A stretch of 64,000 nt of DNA from Acidithiobacillus sp. YTS05 (GTDB lineage Bacteria; Pseudomonadota; Gammaproteobacteria; Acidithiobacillales; Acidithiobacillaceae): positions 1,054,001 through 1,118,000 of the forward strand of contig NZ_CP094359.1 of NCBI RefSeq assembly GCF_024396695.1. The letters run 5' to 3'. Positions 24,802 to 35,869 of the stretch are shown here, piece after piece. Position 1 is the stretch's first letter. Every line of letters starts with the position of its first letter. Position numbers and translations under genes: made by a program. The notes below the pieces were generated by a model. That model did not search any database. It was not told where the DNA came from and worked only from the letters and a program-made list of their open reading frames with translations.

Positions 24802-27534
24802 TTACCCCTCCTTGGGGGGTGGCGGCGGGGCGACCCGGGGCAAGGTGAAACAGAATCTTGCGCCGCCATTGCTAAGCCTGTTGATGACCCAGACTCTTCC
24901 GCCGTGCAGCTGGACGATACTTTTGACCAGGGCCAATCCCAATCCACTACCGCCAGTTCCAACCGGTGGCTTGACCTGGCTGAAGCGTTCAAAAATCTGC
25001 TCTTCCCGACCTGGCGGAATACCATGTCCGTTATCGGCAACACAGAGAAAGATTTCGCGTTCATCGGCACGCGCGTCCATCTCGATGGCACTACCAGCGG
25101 GGGTGTATTTACAGGCATTTTCGAGGAGGTTGCTATACACTTGGGTCAGTAACACCGGATCTCCGTATAACAACGGGAAGTCCTTGGGAATCTGCACCGT
25201 AAACGGTCGCCCCTCACAAAGGGCCTGGCGTTCGCGGCGGGCATTCCCCACAATCTCGGTCAGCGGGACCCACTCTTTTTTGAGCTCGGTGCCTCCCGAG
25301 AGGAGGGCGGCGACCCGCAAAATGCGCTCGATATTTTCACTCATCCGTTGCGTCTGCCCGTAAATATCAAGAATGAGCGCACGTTGCTCGGCCTCGGAGA
25401 GCTTGTCCTGCAGGTGATCGAGGGTACTCAGGGAACCAAGAATGGTCGTCAGTGGGGTACGCAAATCGTGGGATACGGCACCGAGCAGAGCGCTCTGCAT
25501 CCGTTCCACTTGCAACCGGAGATCGGCTTCGCTACGTATCTCGGCCGTGCGTGCGGTTTCCAGGGCAGCGGCGATGAGCCGCGTGATGGTCTCCAGGTAG
25601 CGAAACCAGTCCACCGGCGTCCGCTGAATCTCGAGATCGCTGACCAGCAGCACGCCAAGGGGTTGCTCATTGTTCACCATGGGCAGCAATAAGGCAGGCA
25701 GAGAGGATAAGGTATCCGTACCCATGCCGGCGCTACGTCGATGCTGAAAGACCCAAACGGCAGCGGAATTCAAGGCTTCCCGGTGAGTGCCAGGGTCTTG
25801 ATCGGGAGGAAAAAACTGCAGCGGCAGAGCAGCGTCATTGCCTGCCGGCAACCAGAAGCTGACGGTGATTCCCAGGGTGCTGTGGATCTGTTCTGCGGCG
25901 GTGGACAGGACTTCTGCAATCGTGTGCACCCGGCTGAGGGCCCGCACCAGGGTGTAGAGATTGCGCACGCGACGTTCCCGCATCCGGGCCATGGATTCCT
26001 GCTCTTTCGAGCGAGCCACCAATTGACTGATCAGCACCGCGACGCCGATGATCACCGCAAAGCTGAGCAGGGAGCCGAGGGTGGCGGTCAGGCCACGGCT
26101 CAGACCGAAGACGTAAAAGGATGCCAGAGCGCTGAGGAGAGCGGCAACGGACGGCCATCTGCCAAAATACAACGCAATGACCACGGCACCCACCAGGTAC
26201 AGAAGGAAAAGACCCGGAAGCCCCACTAGCGCGGAAATACCGAGGCCCAGCAGAGACATTCCGACACCAGCGGCGACGCCGATGGCAAGGGCCTGTTTCT
26301 GCTGCCGTCGCTGCTTTTCACTACGGACCATGCCCAGGTATTGGCGGCTACGCTCCTGGCTGTCCTTGCTGACGTCTTTGCGCGTGGGCAAGGGGTGGAT
26401 GGTCAGACCAATGGGGCGCTTGTGACTCAGCAATCTGCCAAGCAGGGAACCTGGCCACCACCAAAGGTATCTTCGCATTCCCTGGGACTGCCCGATGAGA
26501 ACCTGTGTCACCTCGCGCAATTTGGCATAGGCCAGAATTTCCGCCACCACGTCTACGCCGGTCAAACGTACCGTCTCGGCCCCCAGGCGCTCGGCCAGGT
26601 GCAGATTGCTCCACAGCCAGGCCTGTGCTTGCGCGTCTTCCAGCAGGCCTTTGACGGTATCAACGTGGACGACGATCCAGGGACAGCGCATGGCCGTCGC
26701 CAGGCGGTACCCCGCACGGACCAGATGTTCGTCGTCGGCATTCATGCCAATGGCTACCAGCAGTCGTTCGCGCAGACCTACCGACTCGCTTTCGGCGTTT
26801 TCGGCCCGAAACTGGCGTAGCTCGAGATCGACGCGGTCGGCGGCAACACGCATGGCCAGCTGGCGCAAGGCGATAAGATTACCACGACGAAAAAAATTCG
26901 CCATGGCACGGGCACCGCGCTCGCCAAGGTAGACCTTACCATCCTTGAGCCGTTGCAGCAGGTCGGCGTCGCTGATATCCACCAGGGTAAGTTCTTCAGC
27001 TTCCTCAATAATTCGATCTGGCACCGTTTCGCGTACCCGAACCCCGGCAATCGCTTGTACTACCTCGTTGACGCTTTCGAGATGCTGGACGTTGACGGTG
27101 GTAGCGACGTTAATCCCCGCTTCCAGCAGTTCCTCCAGATCCTGCCAGCGCTTCTGGTGGCGGGACCCAGGGGCGTTGCTGTGTGCGAGCTCATCGAGCA
27201 GGAGCAGGCCGGGGCGGCGGGTGAGTGCGGCGTCGAGATCAAACTCTTCTAAGGTGACGTTGCGATGCTGAATGCTTCGTAATGGCAGTTGCGGCAGGGT
27301 ATCGGCTAGGGCCTGCGTATCGCTGCGCTGGTGGGTTTCGACGATGCCGATGACGACGTCGCGGCCTTTGTTGGTTTCCTCCTGGCCATAGCGCAACATG
27401 GCGTAGGTCTTACCCACTCCCGGCGCAGCGCCAAAAAAAATCTTTAGCCGCCCGCGATGCTTGCTGGCCTCTTCTTTCTGGGCAACAGCAAGCAGGGCAT
27501 CCGGATCCGGGCGCTTGTCGGTGTCATCAGCCAT
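24802..27534 (-). CDS. kdpD: KdpD sensor kinase
   Basis: About 910 aa from ATG 27534 (an upstream start at 27549 is possible). The N-terminal KdpD domain has Walker A (GAAPGVGKT, about 35-43) and LLLDELAHSNAPGSRH. A universal-stress-like domain follows, then four membrane segments (DUF4118, about 400-500), a GAF-like region, the H-box AVSHDLRTPLTTILGSLST and an ATPase domain ending in GTGGSGLGLALVKSIVQLHG. All parts of a full-length KdpD are present. It senses K+ and turgor. Confidence 0.94.
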   Translation of the reverse strand: MADDTDKRPDPDALLAVAQKEEASKHRGRLKIFFGAAPGVGKTYAMLRYGQEETNKGRDVVIGIVETHQRSDTQALADTLPQLPLRSIQHRNVTLEEFDLDAALTRRPGLLLLDELAHSNAPGSRHQKRWQDLEELLEAGINVATTVNVQHLESVNEVVQAIAGVRVRETVPDRIIEEAEELTLVDISDADLLQRLKDGKVYLGERGARAMANFFRRGNLIALRQLAMRVAADRVDLELRQFRAENAESESVGLRERLLVAIGMNADDEHLVRAGYRLATAMRCPWIVVHVDTVKGLLEDAQAQAWLWSNLHLAERLGAETVRLTGVDVVAEILAYAKLREVTQVLIGQSQGMRRYLWWWPGSLLGRLLSHKRPIGLTIHPLPTRKDVSKDSQERSRQYLGMVRSEKQRRQQKQALAIGVAAGVGMSLLGLGISALVGLPGLFLLYLVGAVVIALYFGRWPSVAALLSALASFYVFGLSRGLTATLGSLLSFAVIIGVAVLISQLVARSKEQESMARMRERRVRNLYTLVRALSRVHTIAEVLSTAAEQIHSTLGITVSFWLPAGNDAALPLQFFPPDQDPGTHREALNSAAVWVFQHRRSAGMGTDTLSSLPALLLPMVNNEQPLGVLLVSDLEIQRTPVDWFRYLETITRLIAAALETARTAEIRSEADLRLQVERMQSALLGAVSHDLRTPLTTILGSLSTLDHLQDKLSEAEQRALILDIYGQTQRMSENIERILRVAALLSGGTELKKEWVPLTEIVGNARRERQALCEGRPFTVQIPKDFPLLYGDPVLLTQVYSNLLENACKYTPAGSAIEMDARADEREIFLCVADNGHGIPPGREEQIFERFSQVKPPVGTGGSGLGLALVKSIVQLHGGRVWVINRLSNGGARFCFTLPRVAPPPPPKEG

Positions 27535-27645
27535 TCGGTTTCTCACCACCCGCGGGAACGCGCATTGCCGGCATCATAGAAAATCCCTGCGCCACGGTCT
27601 ATGTGGGTACCGCTTCCGCAAGCGAGGAAAAACTATGTGAGAAAA

Positions 27646-27685
27646 TTTTTATGCGATTTTTACGCGATTTTTACGCGATTTTTAT
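27646..27685. promoter_or_regulatory. Four TTTTTAY repeats at 11-bp spacing (KdpE operator candidate)
   Basis: TTTTTAT, TTTTTAC, TTTTTAC and TTTTTAT begin at 27646, 27657, 27668 and 27679, exactly one helical turn apart and separated by GCGA. The array lies in the region between divergent kdpD and kdpF. KdpE sites of E. coli are T-rich, so KdpE is the natural candidate. The same arrangement recurs at 32794-32833. Confidence 0.65.
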
Positions 27686-27811
27686 AGCCTCGCCGGAGCG
27701 CTGCGACGCAAACTAACGCCGTAACCCTGAGCTGCGTCAGAAAGGCTGATGGAATCAGGTGTACAGGCCGCAATACTGCTTACAGAGAAATCCTTCTGAC
27801 AGGAGATAGCA

Positions 27812-27904
27812 ATGGTGTACTTGTACGGTTTGATCATTATCGGATTTTTTCTCGCTTCCGCGGGGGTGGTGGAAGGCTTGGCACGAATGAGGAAAATCAA
27901 ATGA
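27812..27904 (+). CDS. 30-aa membrane peptide preceding kdpF
   Basis: ATG 27812 has a perfect AGGAGA at good spacing and encodes 30 residues: one hydrophobic helix (LYGLIIIGFFLASAGVVEGL) and a basic tail (RMRKIK). Its stop overlaps the kdpF start (ATGA), so it is the first gene of the kdp operon. It is not KdpF itself, which follows. It may be an accessory peptide of the KdpFABC complex or of KdpD. Confidence 0.7.
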   Translation: MVYLYGLIIIGFFLASAGVVEGLARMRKIK

Positions 27905-27993
27905 CCCTCTTTTTATGGATTAGTCTGGGGCTGGGGGCGGCGGTGTTCGTCTACCTCCTGGCGTTTCTCTTGTTTCCGGAGCGTTTCCTATGA
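27901..27993 (+). CDS. kdpF: KdpF small subunit of the K+ pump
   Basis: 30 aa: a single membrane helix (WISLGLGAAVFVYLLAFLLF) ending in PERF, the hallmark of KdpF. It stabilises the KdpABC complex. It overlaps the gene before and kdpA after it by 4 bases each. Confidence 0.88.
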   Translation: MTLFLWISLGLGAAVFVYLLAFLLFPERFL

Positions 27994-29753
27994 GCAATAG
28001 CCTATTATTGACCGCAGCACTACTACTGACTGTCATTCTGCTCGCCATTCCGCTGGGCCGCTATATGCATCGGGTCTACGACGGTCAGCGCTTCTGGGCT
28101 ACACGCGCCCTGGGCGGGGTGGAAAGGGGCATTTATTGGCTCATCGGGACTTCTCCGGCAAAGGAGATGGACTGGAAGAGGTACGCCCTGTCTCTGCTCC
28201 TCTTCAACCTGATTGGCGGCATATTCCTTTACCTTCTTCTTCTGGCCCAAGGGATCCTGCCCCTGAACCCGCTCCATTTTCCTGGTGTTCCGGCCGGATC
28301 GGCGTTCAATACAGCGGTGAGTTTTCTGACCAACACCAACTGGCAGGATTACTCCGGCGGTTCGACCATGAGCTATCTGTCGCAGATGCTCGGACTGACA
28401 GTACAGAATTTTTTGTCGGCAGCCACGGGCATCACCATCTTGCTGCCGGTTATCCGCGCCTTTGCGCGTCACGAAACCCGCGACCTGGGGAACTTTTGGG
28501 TGGACATGACCCGGACCGTACTCTATGTGCTCTTGCCTCTCTCGGTCCTCTTCGCGCTGATCCTGATGGAGCAAGGTACGGTGCAGACCCTGGTTGGGGA
28601 AATCCAGGTGCATCTCATCGCTCCCTTCCTTTCGCAGGGAAAAACCATCGCCGAACAAACCCTGCATGTGGGTCCTGTCGCCTCTCAAGAGGCGATCATG
28701 ATGCTCGGCAACAATGGCGGCGGCTTCTTCAACATGAACGACGCCCATCCCTTTGAAAACCCCACGGGGCTTACGAACTTCCTGGAGACAGGAGCCATGA
28801 TCCTGATTCCCATCGCCCTGATCTTTCTGTTTGGTCACATGGTCAAGGCCAAGCGCACAGCTTGGGGCATCCTGGTTGCAATGTTGATCATTTTCATCCC
28901 CTTGACCCTTGTCAGCCAGCACTATGAGCTGGCGGGCAATTCTCTCTTTCATTCCTTGGGGGTCACGCAGGCCAATACCGCGGGCCTGGCCGGTGGCGGC
29001 AATATGGAAGGTGTAGAAGATCGCATCGGCAGCGGGGCTTCGGCGCTTTTTGCCACAGTCGCCACTGCTACCTCCACCGGTGCCGCGAATACCGCGTACG
29101 ACTCCTTGATCCCCATTAGTGGCGGCATCAATCTGTTCTTGATGCAGCTCGGTGAGGTCGTTTTTGGTGGCGTCGGCAGTGGATTGGCCAGTTTCATCGC
29201 GTTCATGATTTTTGCTGTGTTCCTGGGCGGGCTGATGGTAGGGCGCACCCCGGAATTTCTCGGCAAGAAAATCGAGTCTTTTGAAATCAAGATGGCGTCG
29301 TTGTCCATCCTCGTCATGCCATTATTGGTATTGATTGGCACTGCCATCGCCGTCTCCACAACGGCGGGACGGACAGGGGTATTCAACCCGGGCCCCCACG
29401 GTTTTAGCGAAATGCTCTACGCCGTCACCAGCCCCGCCAACAACAATGGTAGCGCCTTTGGCGGGCTCAGCAGCGATACGCGCTTTTACAACCTATTGAC
29501 CGGCTTTTGCATGCTCTTTGGTCGTTATTGGGTGTATCTGCCCTTGCTGGCCATGGTCGGGTCATTGGCAGAGAAAAAGAAGATTCCTGTGGGATCTGGG
29601 ACCCTGGCAACGGACACCCCGATTTTTGTCGGACTGACCATTGGCGTCATCTTCCTGGTGGGTGCACTCAATTTCTTTCCCGCACTCGCCCTGGGACCCA
29701 TCGCCGAACAATTGGCGCCGCCACCGGCCATTATTCATCAAGTCACTCATTGA
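27990..29753 (+). CDS. kdpA: KdpA potassium-binding channel subunit
   Basis: 587 aa of the usual length with about ten membrane segments. The four selectivity-filter repeats are visible as FLTNTNWQ, MLGNNGGGFFN, ATATSTGAANTAYDSL and SPANNNGSAFGGL. The protein selects K+ and passes it to KdpB. It starts 4 bases inside kdpF and is followed by kdpB after 12 bp. Confidence 0.97.
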   Translation: MSNSLLLTAALLLTVILLAIPLGRYMHRVYDGQRFWATRALGGVERGIYWLIGTSPAKEMDWKRYALSLLLFNLIGGIFLYLLLLAQGILPLNPLHFPGVPAGSAFNTAVSFLTNTNWQDYSGGSTMSYLSQMLGLTVQNFLSAATGITILLPVIRAFARHETRDLGNFWVDMTRTVLYVLLPLSVLFALILMEQGTVQTLVGEIQVHLIAPFLSQGKTIAEQTLHVGPVASQEAIMMLGNNGGGFFNMNDAHPFENPTGLTNFLETGAMILIPIALIFLFGHMVKAKRTAWGILVAMLIIFIPLTLVSQHYELAGNSLFHSLGVTQANTAGLAGGGNMEGVEDRIGSGASALFATVATATSTGAANTAYDSLIPISGGINLFLMQLGEVVFGGVGSGLASFIAFMIFAVFLGGLMVGRTPEFLGKKIESFEIKMASLSILVMPLLVLIGTAIAVSTTAGRTGVFNPGPHGFSEMLYAVTSPANNNGSAFGGLSSDTRFYNLLTGFCMLFGRYWVYLPLLAMVGSLAEKKKIPVGSGTLATDTPIFVGLTIGVIFLVGALNFFPALALGPIAEQLAPPPAIIHQVTH

Positions 29754-29765
29754 GGCTAGAACGTC

Positions 29766-31826
<2,061 letters not shown>

Positions 31827-31838
31827 GAGGATGCAAAA

Positions 31839-32429
31839 ATGCTAAAATCATTGCGTACTGCACTATCTCTGTTCCTGCTGCTGGCAGCGACCACCGGTCT
31901 ACTCTATCCCCTGTTGATGACGGGGATTGGACAAGTTGTCTTCCCCTACCAGGCCAATGGTTCAGTGCTTCGCGAACACGGCAAGATCGTGGGTTCCGCC
32001 CTGATCGGTCAGTATTTTCGGGAGCCGCAGTACTTTTGGAGCCGCCCTTCGGCAACATCGCCCATGCCCTATAATGGCGCCGGCTCCGGCGCATCTAACC
32101 TGGGGCCCAATAATCCGACGCTCATTGCCAATGTCGCGGCACGAGTGAAGGCCTTGCGGGCGGCTGATCCCAGCGAGAAGGGGCCCGTACCCGTGGACTT
32201 AGTGACTTCTTCCGCCAGTGGCCTCGATCCAGACATCAGTATCGCTGCCGCACAGTATCAGGTTCCCCGCATCGCCAAGGCCGGCGGCATTCCTGAGACC
32301 AAAATACAGCAATTGGTACGCCGCTATACCCATTATCCATTGCTGGGATTCATCGGCGAGCCGGTGGTCAATGTCGTCAAACTGAATTTGGCCTTGCACG
32401 AGATTTATCAACCCCATGCCGCAGGGTAA
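31839..32429 (+). CDS. kdpC: KdpC subunit of the K+ pump
   Basis: 196 aa with one N-terminal membrane helix ([20 protein letters not shown]) and the conserved periplasmic region [31 protein letters not shown] and [20 protein letters not shown]. KdpC stabilises the KdpABC complex. It lies 12 bp downstream of kdpB. Confidence 0.96.
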   Translation: MLKSLRTALSLFLLLAATTGLLYPLLMTGIGQVVFPYQANGSVLREHGKIVGSALIGQYFREPQYFWSRPSATSPMPYNGAGSGASNLGPNNPTLIANVAARVKALRAADPSEKGPVPVDLVTSSASGLDPDISIAAAQYQVPRIAKAGGIPETKIQQLVRRYTHYPLLGFIGEPVVNVVKLNLALHEIYQPHAAG

Positions 32430-32510
32430 GCAAGGCAGCCGGGGGGCGCCGCCGCTCTGCCCATAGAGAACATCGGCCAGACAGTCGCGGCCAATAGTGA
32501 GGAAATCTTG

Positions 32511-32717
32511 ATGAACCATACCTGGAAAGAACAAATCACTGAGGCAGAAGCATCTGGCTATCGTTGGGGGCTGGCCCATCCCCATGCCTCCGCGGAAGAT
32601 CGAGAGCAGGCGGCACTCGACTGCTATCCTGATTTCCAAGAGGCGGTGCTTGCCTACGCCTTTGCGCAAGCGGCGGCCAAGGCCATAACAACCGTCCAAA
32701 AACTGGACCCAGAATAG
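32511..32717 (+). CDS. Small hypothetical protein at the end of the kdp operon
   Basis: 68 aa from ATG 32511 with GAGGA upstream. The sequence (HTWKEQITEAEASGYRWGLA, then DCYPDFQEAVLAYAFAQAA) is acidic, helical and soluble. It lies 81 bp after kdpC and before the operon terminator, so it is probably transcribed with kdp. I recognise no family. Confidence 0.6.
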   Translation: MNHTWKEQITEAEASGYRWGLAHPHASAEDREQAALDCYPDFQEAVLAYAFAQAAAKAITTVQKLDPE

Positions 32718-32756
32718 AAAAGTCTGCCGTAGTCCAACGCCGGTAGTTCCCTACCT

Positions 32757-32798
32757 TTTGCCCGGGATGGTTGCAAGCGCTATCCCGGGCAAATTTTT
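32757..32798 (+). terminator. Intrinsic terminator after the kdp operon
   Basis: GCCCGGGAT, a 13-base loop and ATCCCGGGC form a strong stem directly followed by AAATTTTT. It ends transcription of kdpFABC and the small gene. Its T-run is also the first part of the second TTTTTAC array. Confidence 0.8.
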
Positions 32799-32833
32799 AC
32801 GGCATTTTTACGCAATATTTACGTGTTTTTTAT
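32794..32833. promoter_or_regulatory. Second 11-bp-phased TTTTTAY array (KdpE operator candidate)
   Basis: TTTTTAC at 32794 and 32805, TATTTAC at 32816 and TTTTTAT at 32827 stand exactly 11 bp apart, the same number, spacing and end pattern as the array before kdpF. An extended -10-like TGGAATATACT follows at about 32851-32861, suitable for a promoter activated from this array, in front of the small membrane protein at 32897. Confidence 0.6.
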
Positions 32834-32896
32834 ATTCCCGGGAAAAATCTTGGAATATACTTTCTCTGTCAGCGAGATAACCTTCGGGTGTATCAC

Positions 32897-33049
32897 ATGA
32901 ATTTGCCAGATTACGTACTCGTCTTGCTCTGGGTTTTTTCCGTTTTTCTATTTATGGCCATCCTGATCGAGATTGTGGCGGAGGGGTATTCGTGGCTGCT
33001 TGCTACGCGGAGATTCATCTATCGGATATTGCATAAGCACAGCGACTAG
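32897..33049 (+). CDS. 50-aa membrane protein under a KdpE-like operator
   Basis: ATG 32897 opens a 50-residue protein with one long hydrophobic helix (VLVLLWVFSVFLFMAILIEI) and a basic C-terminal tail (TRRFIYRILHKH). The ribosome-binding site is weak (GGGTG). It sits behind the second phased array, so it is likely induced with kdp. The length and topology fit a small regulator or subunit of a membrane complex. The function is unknown. Confidence 0.55.
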   Translation: MNLPDYVLVLLWVFSVFLFMAILIEIVAEGYSWLLATRRFIYRILHKHSD

Positions 33050-33138
33050 CGAGTATCTCTCCGCGAGAATCCAGATTGCTTTAGAACCAGATTGTTCCAT
33101 GCAATACGCCGGAGAGATCCAGTTCTACGCATCAAAAA

Positions 33139-33161
33139 GGCCCCGCAATCTCTTCGGGGCC
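33139..33161 (-). terminator. Hairpin with T-run on the minus strand, before the ProB-like gene
   Basis: GGCCCCG and CGGGGCC flank a 9-base loop. On the minus strand the stem is followed by TTTTTGAT, the form of an intrinsic terminator; on the plus strand there is no T-run. It lies 23 bp before the ProB-like start and may act as a leader hairpin for that gene or block antisense transcripts. Confidence 0.5.
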
Positions 33162-33184
33162 ACACAGAGAGTCAAGGAGTGATC

Positions 33185-34096
33185 ATGAAAAAGTGGTCTA
33201 ATAGTGAGAAGATGCCCATCAGTCGGTCGACCGTGCAGAAAAAGAGTCGGCGTTGGGTCATCAAGATCGGTAGTAGTTCACTGACGAATAGCGATGGCGT
33301 CGCCAATGAGGAATGGATTCAGGATCTCTGCTGGCAGATACGAGAATTGCGCGAGCAGGGTGTAGAGGTAATTTTGGTGACTTCTGGCTCCGTCAGCGTG
33401 GGGCGCCGCGTTCTTGCCAGCGAGAGCTGCCCAACCCAGCCTTCCGCTCGTCGCGCTGCAGCGTCCCTCGGACAAGCGGCCCTATTGACCAGTTTTTATC
33501 GCTCTTTCCAGGGGACCGGTCAAAGCTGCGGACAACTGCTGGTAAGCAAGGCCGATCTGCAATTGCCGGCCCGTCGATCGCTGCGCGAGACGATACAAGA
33601 GATGATGGACGCGGGAGTCGTTCCCGTAGTGAATGAGAACGACGCGACGGTCTCCCCGTCTTACCTTTTGGGCAACAATGATATGGTCGCTGTCGTTACC
33701 GCAAGGATCTGTGGCGCGGATTTGCTCCTTCTCCTAACCGATCAGAAAGGGTTGCACGAGGTTGATCCCCGCATTTCCCCCAACTCCCCCGTGATTCCCT
33801 GGGGCTATGCCTCTGACCCTCGTTTCTTGCAGATGGCCAAGGGTACGGGCAGCGGCATGGGTACCGGGGGTATGGCTACCAAAATTCATGCTGCACAACG
33901 GGCAGCAAGATCCGGCATCCCGACATTGATTGCTCTGGCACAAGAGGAGCAGATTCTCTTGCAAATTCGTCGAGGCCGGAAACTCGGCACCTTGCTGCTA
34001 TCCCAAAGGACATCATTGGATCGGATCCGCGGGATTTTTGAACGTTGGAAATTGGGTAAGGACAAGGCCCGCCTGGCGCTGTCGGCCTGGGCCTGA
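33185..34096 (+). CDS. Glutamate 5-kinase-like protein without PUA domain
   Basis: 303 aa from ATG 33185 with AAGGAGTG upstream. The amino-acid kinase fold is complete: RRWVIKIGSSSLTNSDG, VILVTSGSVSVGRR, PVVNENDATVS, NNDMVAVVTARICGAD, LLTDQKGLHEVDPRI and GTGSGMGTGGMATKIHAAQR match ProB. The usual C-terminal PUA domain (about 100 aa) is absent. ProB phosphorylates glutamate as the first step to proline. No proA is adjacent, so this is probably an extra, osmotically controlled copy, in keeping with its position behind a Kdp-type operator. Confidence 0.82.
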   Translation: MKKWSNSEKMPISRSTVQKKSRRWVIKIGSSSLTNSDGVANEEWIQDLCWQIRELREQGVEVILVTSGSVSVGRRVLASESCPTQPSARRAAASLGQAALLTSFYRSFQGTGQSCGQLLVSKADLQLPARRSLRETIQEMMDAGVVPVVNENDATVSPSYLLGNNDMVAVVTARICGADLLLLLTDQKGLHEVDPRISPNSPVIPWGYASDPRFLQMAKGTGSGMGTGGMATKIHAAQRAARSGIPTLIALAQEEQILLQIRRGRKLGTLLLSQRTSLDRIRGIFERWKLGKDKARLALSAWA

Positions 34097-34168
34097 TGCT
34101 CGTTTCTGGATCGGTATCCCTGTGCTTCCGAAAAGCCCAGATTCAGCCCGTTAAGACAAGGAGTCTAC

Positions 34169-35356
34169 ATGTTGCACTATCCGTTTCTGCGTTTGCGCAA
34201 ACAGCGAGTGGCGACTATCGCCGCTCTGTTCATGGCTGTCCCGGCAGGAAGCGGCTTGGCGTTCGCCAGCCCCTTGTCACTGCCCAACCCCCTGATCTTT
34301 GGTGCCGGCCCCCTGGGGAAGCTGGATGTACAAGGCGTCGCCAGTGGTATGGCCTTCTACCAGGATAATCCCCAAGGTGGCCCGGGAACTCTAGGTGCCA
34401 AACGAGTGGGCGCGGATATCACCAATGGTATGGTGATCATTCAGAAGGAAAATGGCCCAATCCAGTTTTATCTGCAAGCGGGCGCCTACAGCTTCCCCAC
34501 GCTGGCCGCAGCCATTCCCTCCGCCTCCAGCAATATCCAGGAATTTGGGGCCCTCCCGGTGGCCTATTTGAAGATTGCCCCTTCGTCCGATTATTCCGTC
34601 GAAATTGGGCAACTGCCAACCCTGATCGGGGCGGAGAGTGGATTCACCTATCAAAACATCAATATTGAACGGGGATTGCTCTGGGATATGGAGCCGATCA
34701 TCAGTCGTGGCGTGCAGTTCAATGGCAGTGCAGGCCCCCTGAGCGCCTCGATTTCCTGGAATGATGGCTACTTTTCCAATCGATATAACGTCGTCAGTGG
34801 ACTGCTGAGTTACGCAATCAATAGCGCCAACACGCTGAGTTTCTATGTTCAAGGGGCACTGGGCCAGTCGCGAACGACTGCTAACGACACCGCCTACAGC
34901 CCTATCGGTAACGAGAGTCAAATTTACGGCGTGGAATATGAGTACAGTTCGGGTCCTTGGATGATCGAGCCCTACTTCCAGTATATGCATACACCCAAGT
35001 CGCAGCGCCTGGGCATTCCGCACTCCTTTGACAACTACGGCGGCGCCGTGCTGGCAGATTACAGCTTCACCAATACGGTATCTTTGGGTGCTCGGGTCGA
35101 ATACCTCCGCGTCGGTGGTCCGTTGGGTGTGGGTTTGAATTCTAATGGCATTGCATCATCGCTGACTGATTTGGCTGCCGACTCCCACGCCTGGTCCATT
35201 ACCCTGACCCCAACCTATCAAGAGGGAGCTTTCTTCGCGCGGGCAGAACTATCGTATGTGACCGCATCCACTCCCGCAGGATTGGGCTTTTCGGGAGCAT
35301 CGGGAACCAATACCAACCAACTACGTGGCATGGTCGAAACGGGCTTTCTGTTCTAA
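34169..35356 (+). CDS. Outer-membrane beta-barrel porin
   Basis: 395 aa with a signal peptide (IAALFMAVPAGSGLAFA) and alternating amphipathic strands through to a C-terminal phenylalanine (GMVETGFLF), the signal for outer-membrane insertion. It resembles BBP2/DUF1597-type porins. Substrate is unknown. It lies 72 bp after the ProB-like gene, has AAGGAG upstream, and overlaps the convergent exonuclease by 36 bp. Confidence 0.8.
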   Translation: MLHYPFLRLRKQRVATIAALFMAVPAGSGLAFASPLSLPNPLIFGAGPLGKLDVQGVASGMAFYQDNPQGGPGTLGAKRVGADITNGMVIIQKENGPIQFYLQAGAYSFPTLAAAIPSASSNIQEFGALPVAYLKIAPSSDYSVEIGQLPTLIGAESGFTYQNINIERGLLWDMEPIISRGVQFNGSAGPLSASISWNDGYFSNRYNVVSGLLSYAINSANTLSFYVQGALGQSRTTANDTAYSPIGNESQIYGVEYEYSSGPWMIEPYFQYMHTPKSQRLGIPHSFDNYGGAVLADYSFTNTVSLGARVEYLRVGGPLGVGLNSNGIASSLTDLAADSHAWSITLTPTYQEGAFFARAELSYVTASTPAGLGFSGASGTNTNQLRGMVETGFLF

Positions 35357-35767
35357 GCAAGTGCAAAATGGTTGAGCGTAAGGCCAGGGCAATCCAGTGC
35401 GGTGATAGAGCATGCGTAGTTGTGCGCCGTCGAAGGACGGGCCATTACTCCAGAGGCGCAGACGCTCGGCTGGGATGCAAGCCAAGTACCGCGTGAACTT
35501 CCGCAGGCCCTCGGCGACGCTTTGAGCGCAAGGTCCCTCGAACGAGGCTGCGCGTGCCGCTTCGCTCTGGCGCATCCACCAGCGCAGGGTGGCAAATTCC
35601 ACATGGGCGCCTCCGTCGATCTGCTCCTGCGGCGGAAGGCGGATGCTGAACGGTTCGGCCATGCGGTCAGCGTAAGGATCCAAACGTACCGCGGCGATGC
35701 TGAGCACGACCGCTCCGGGTTCACGCGATAGCGTTTCGATATCGATCATCACATCGTTCAATGCCAT
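35321..35767 (-). CDS. DnaQ-like 3'-5' exonuclease, C-terminus shortened
   Basis: 148 aa from ATG 35767 (the frame is open to 35839). The first exonuclease motif is VMIDIETLSREPGAVVLSIA with the D-x-E pair, followed by LRWWMRQSEAARAA and a second motif LWSNGPSFDGAQLRMLYHRT. It resembles the phage DexA/Rv2179c-type 3'-5' exoribonuclease. The last motif (H/Y-x4-D) is absent, and the sequence ends EQKARFDHAT inside the convergent porin gene, so about 40 residues seem lost and activity is doubtful. Confidence 0.7.
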   Translation of the reverse strand: MALNDVMIDIETLSREPGAVVLSIAAVRLDPYADRMAEPFSIRLPPQEQIDGGAHVEFATLRWWMRQSEAARAASFEGPCAQSVAEGLRKFTRYLACIPAERLRLWSNGPSFDGAQLRMLYHRTGLPWPYAQPFCTCLEQKARFDHAT

Positions 35768-35869
35768 GGTGATAAATCCCCCGTCCAGTAGCCCAGTCCA
35801 AAGCCAACTTCTGCTCAAGAGCAATCTCGCGCAGCACACTGCAATTGGCGATGCACAGCATCTTCACGG

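Noticed and set aside
28023..28952. Minus-strand frame of 309 codons in kdpA
   Set aside because: It is the antisense of a fully conserved KdpA and has no domain or ribosome-binding site.
32973..33182. Plus-strand 69-codon frame before the ProB-like gene
   Set aside because: It overlaps the 50-aa membrane protein in another frame and runs through the leader hairpin; it has no ribosome-binding site.
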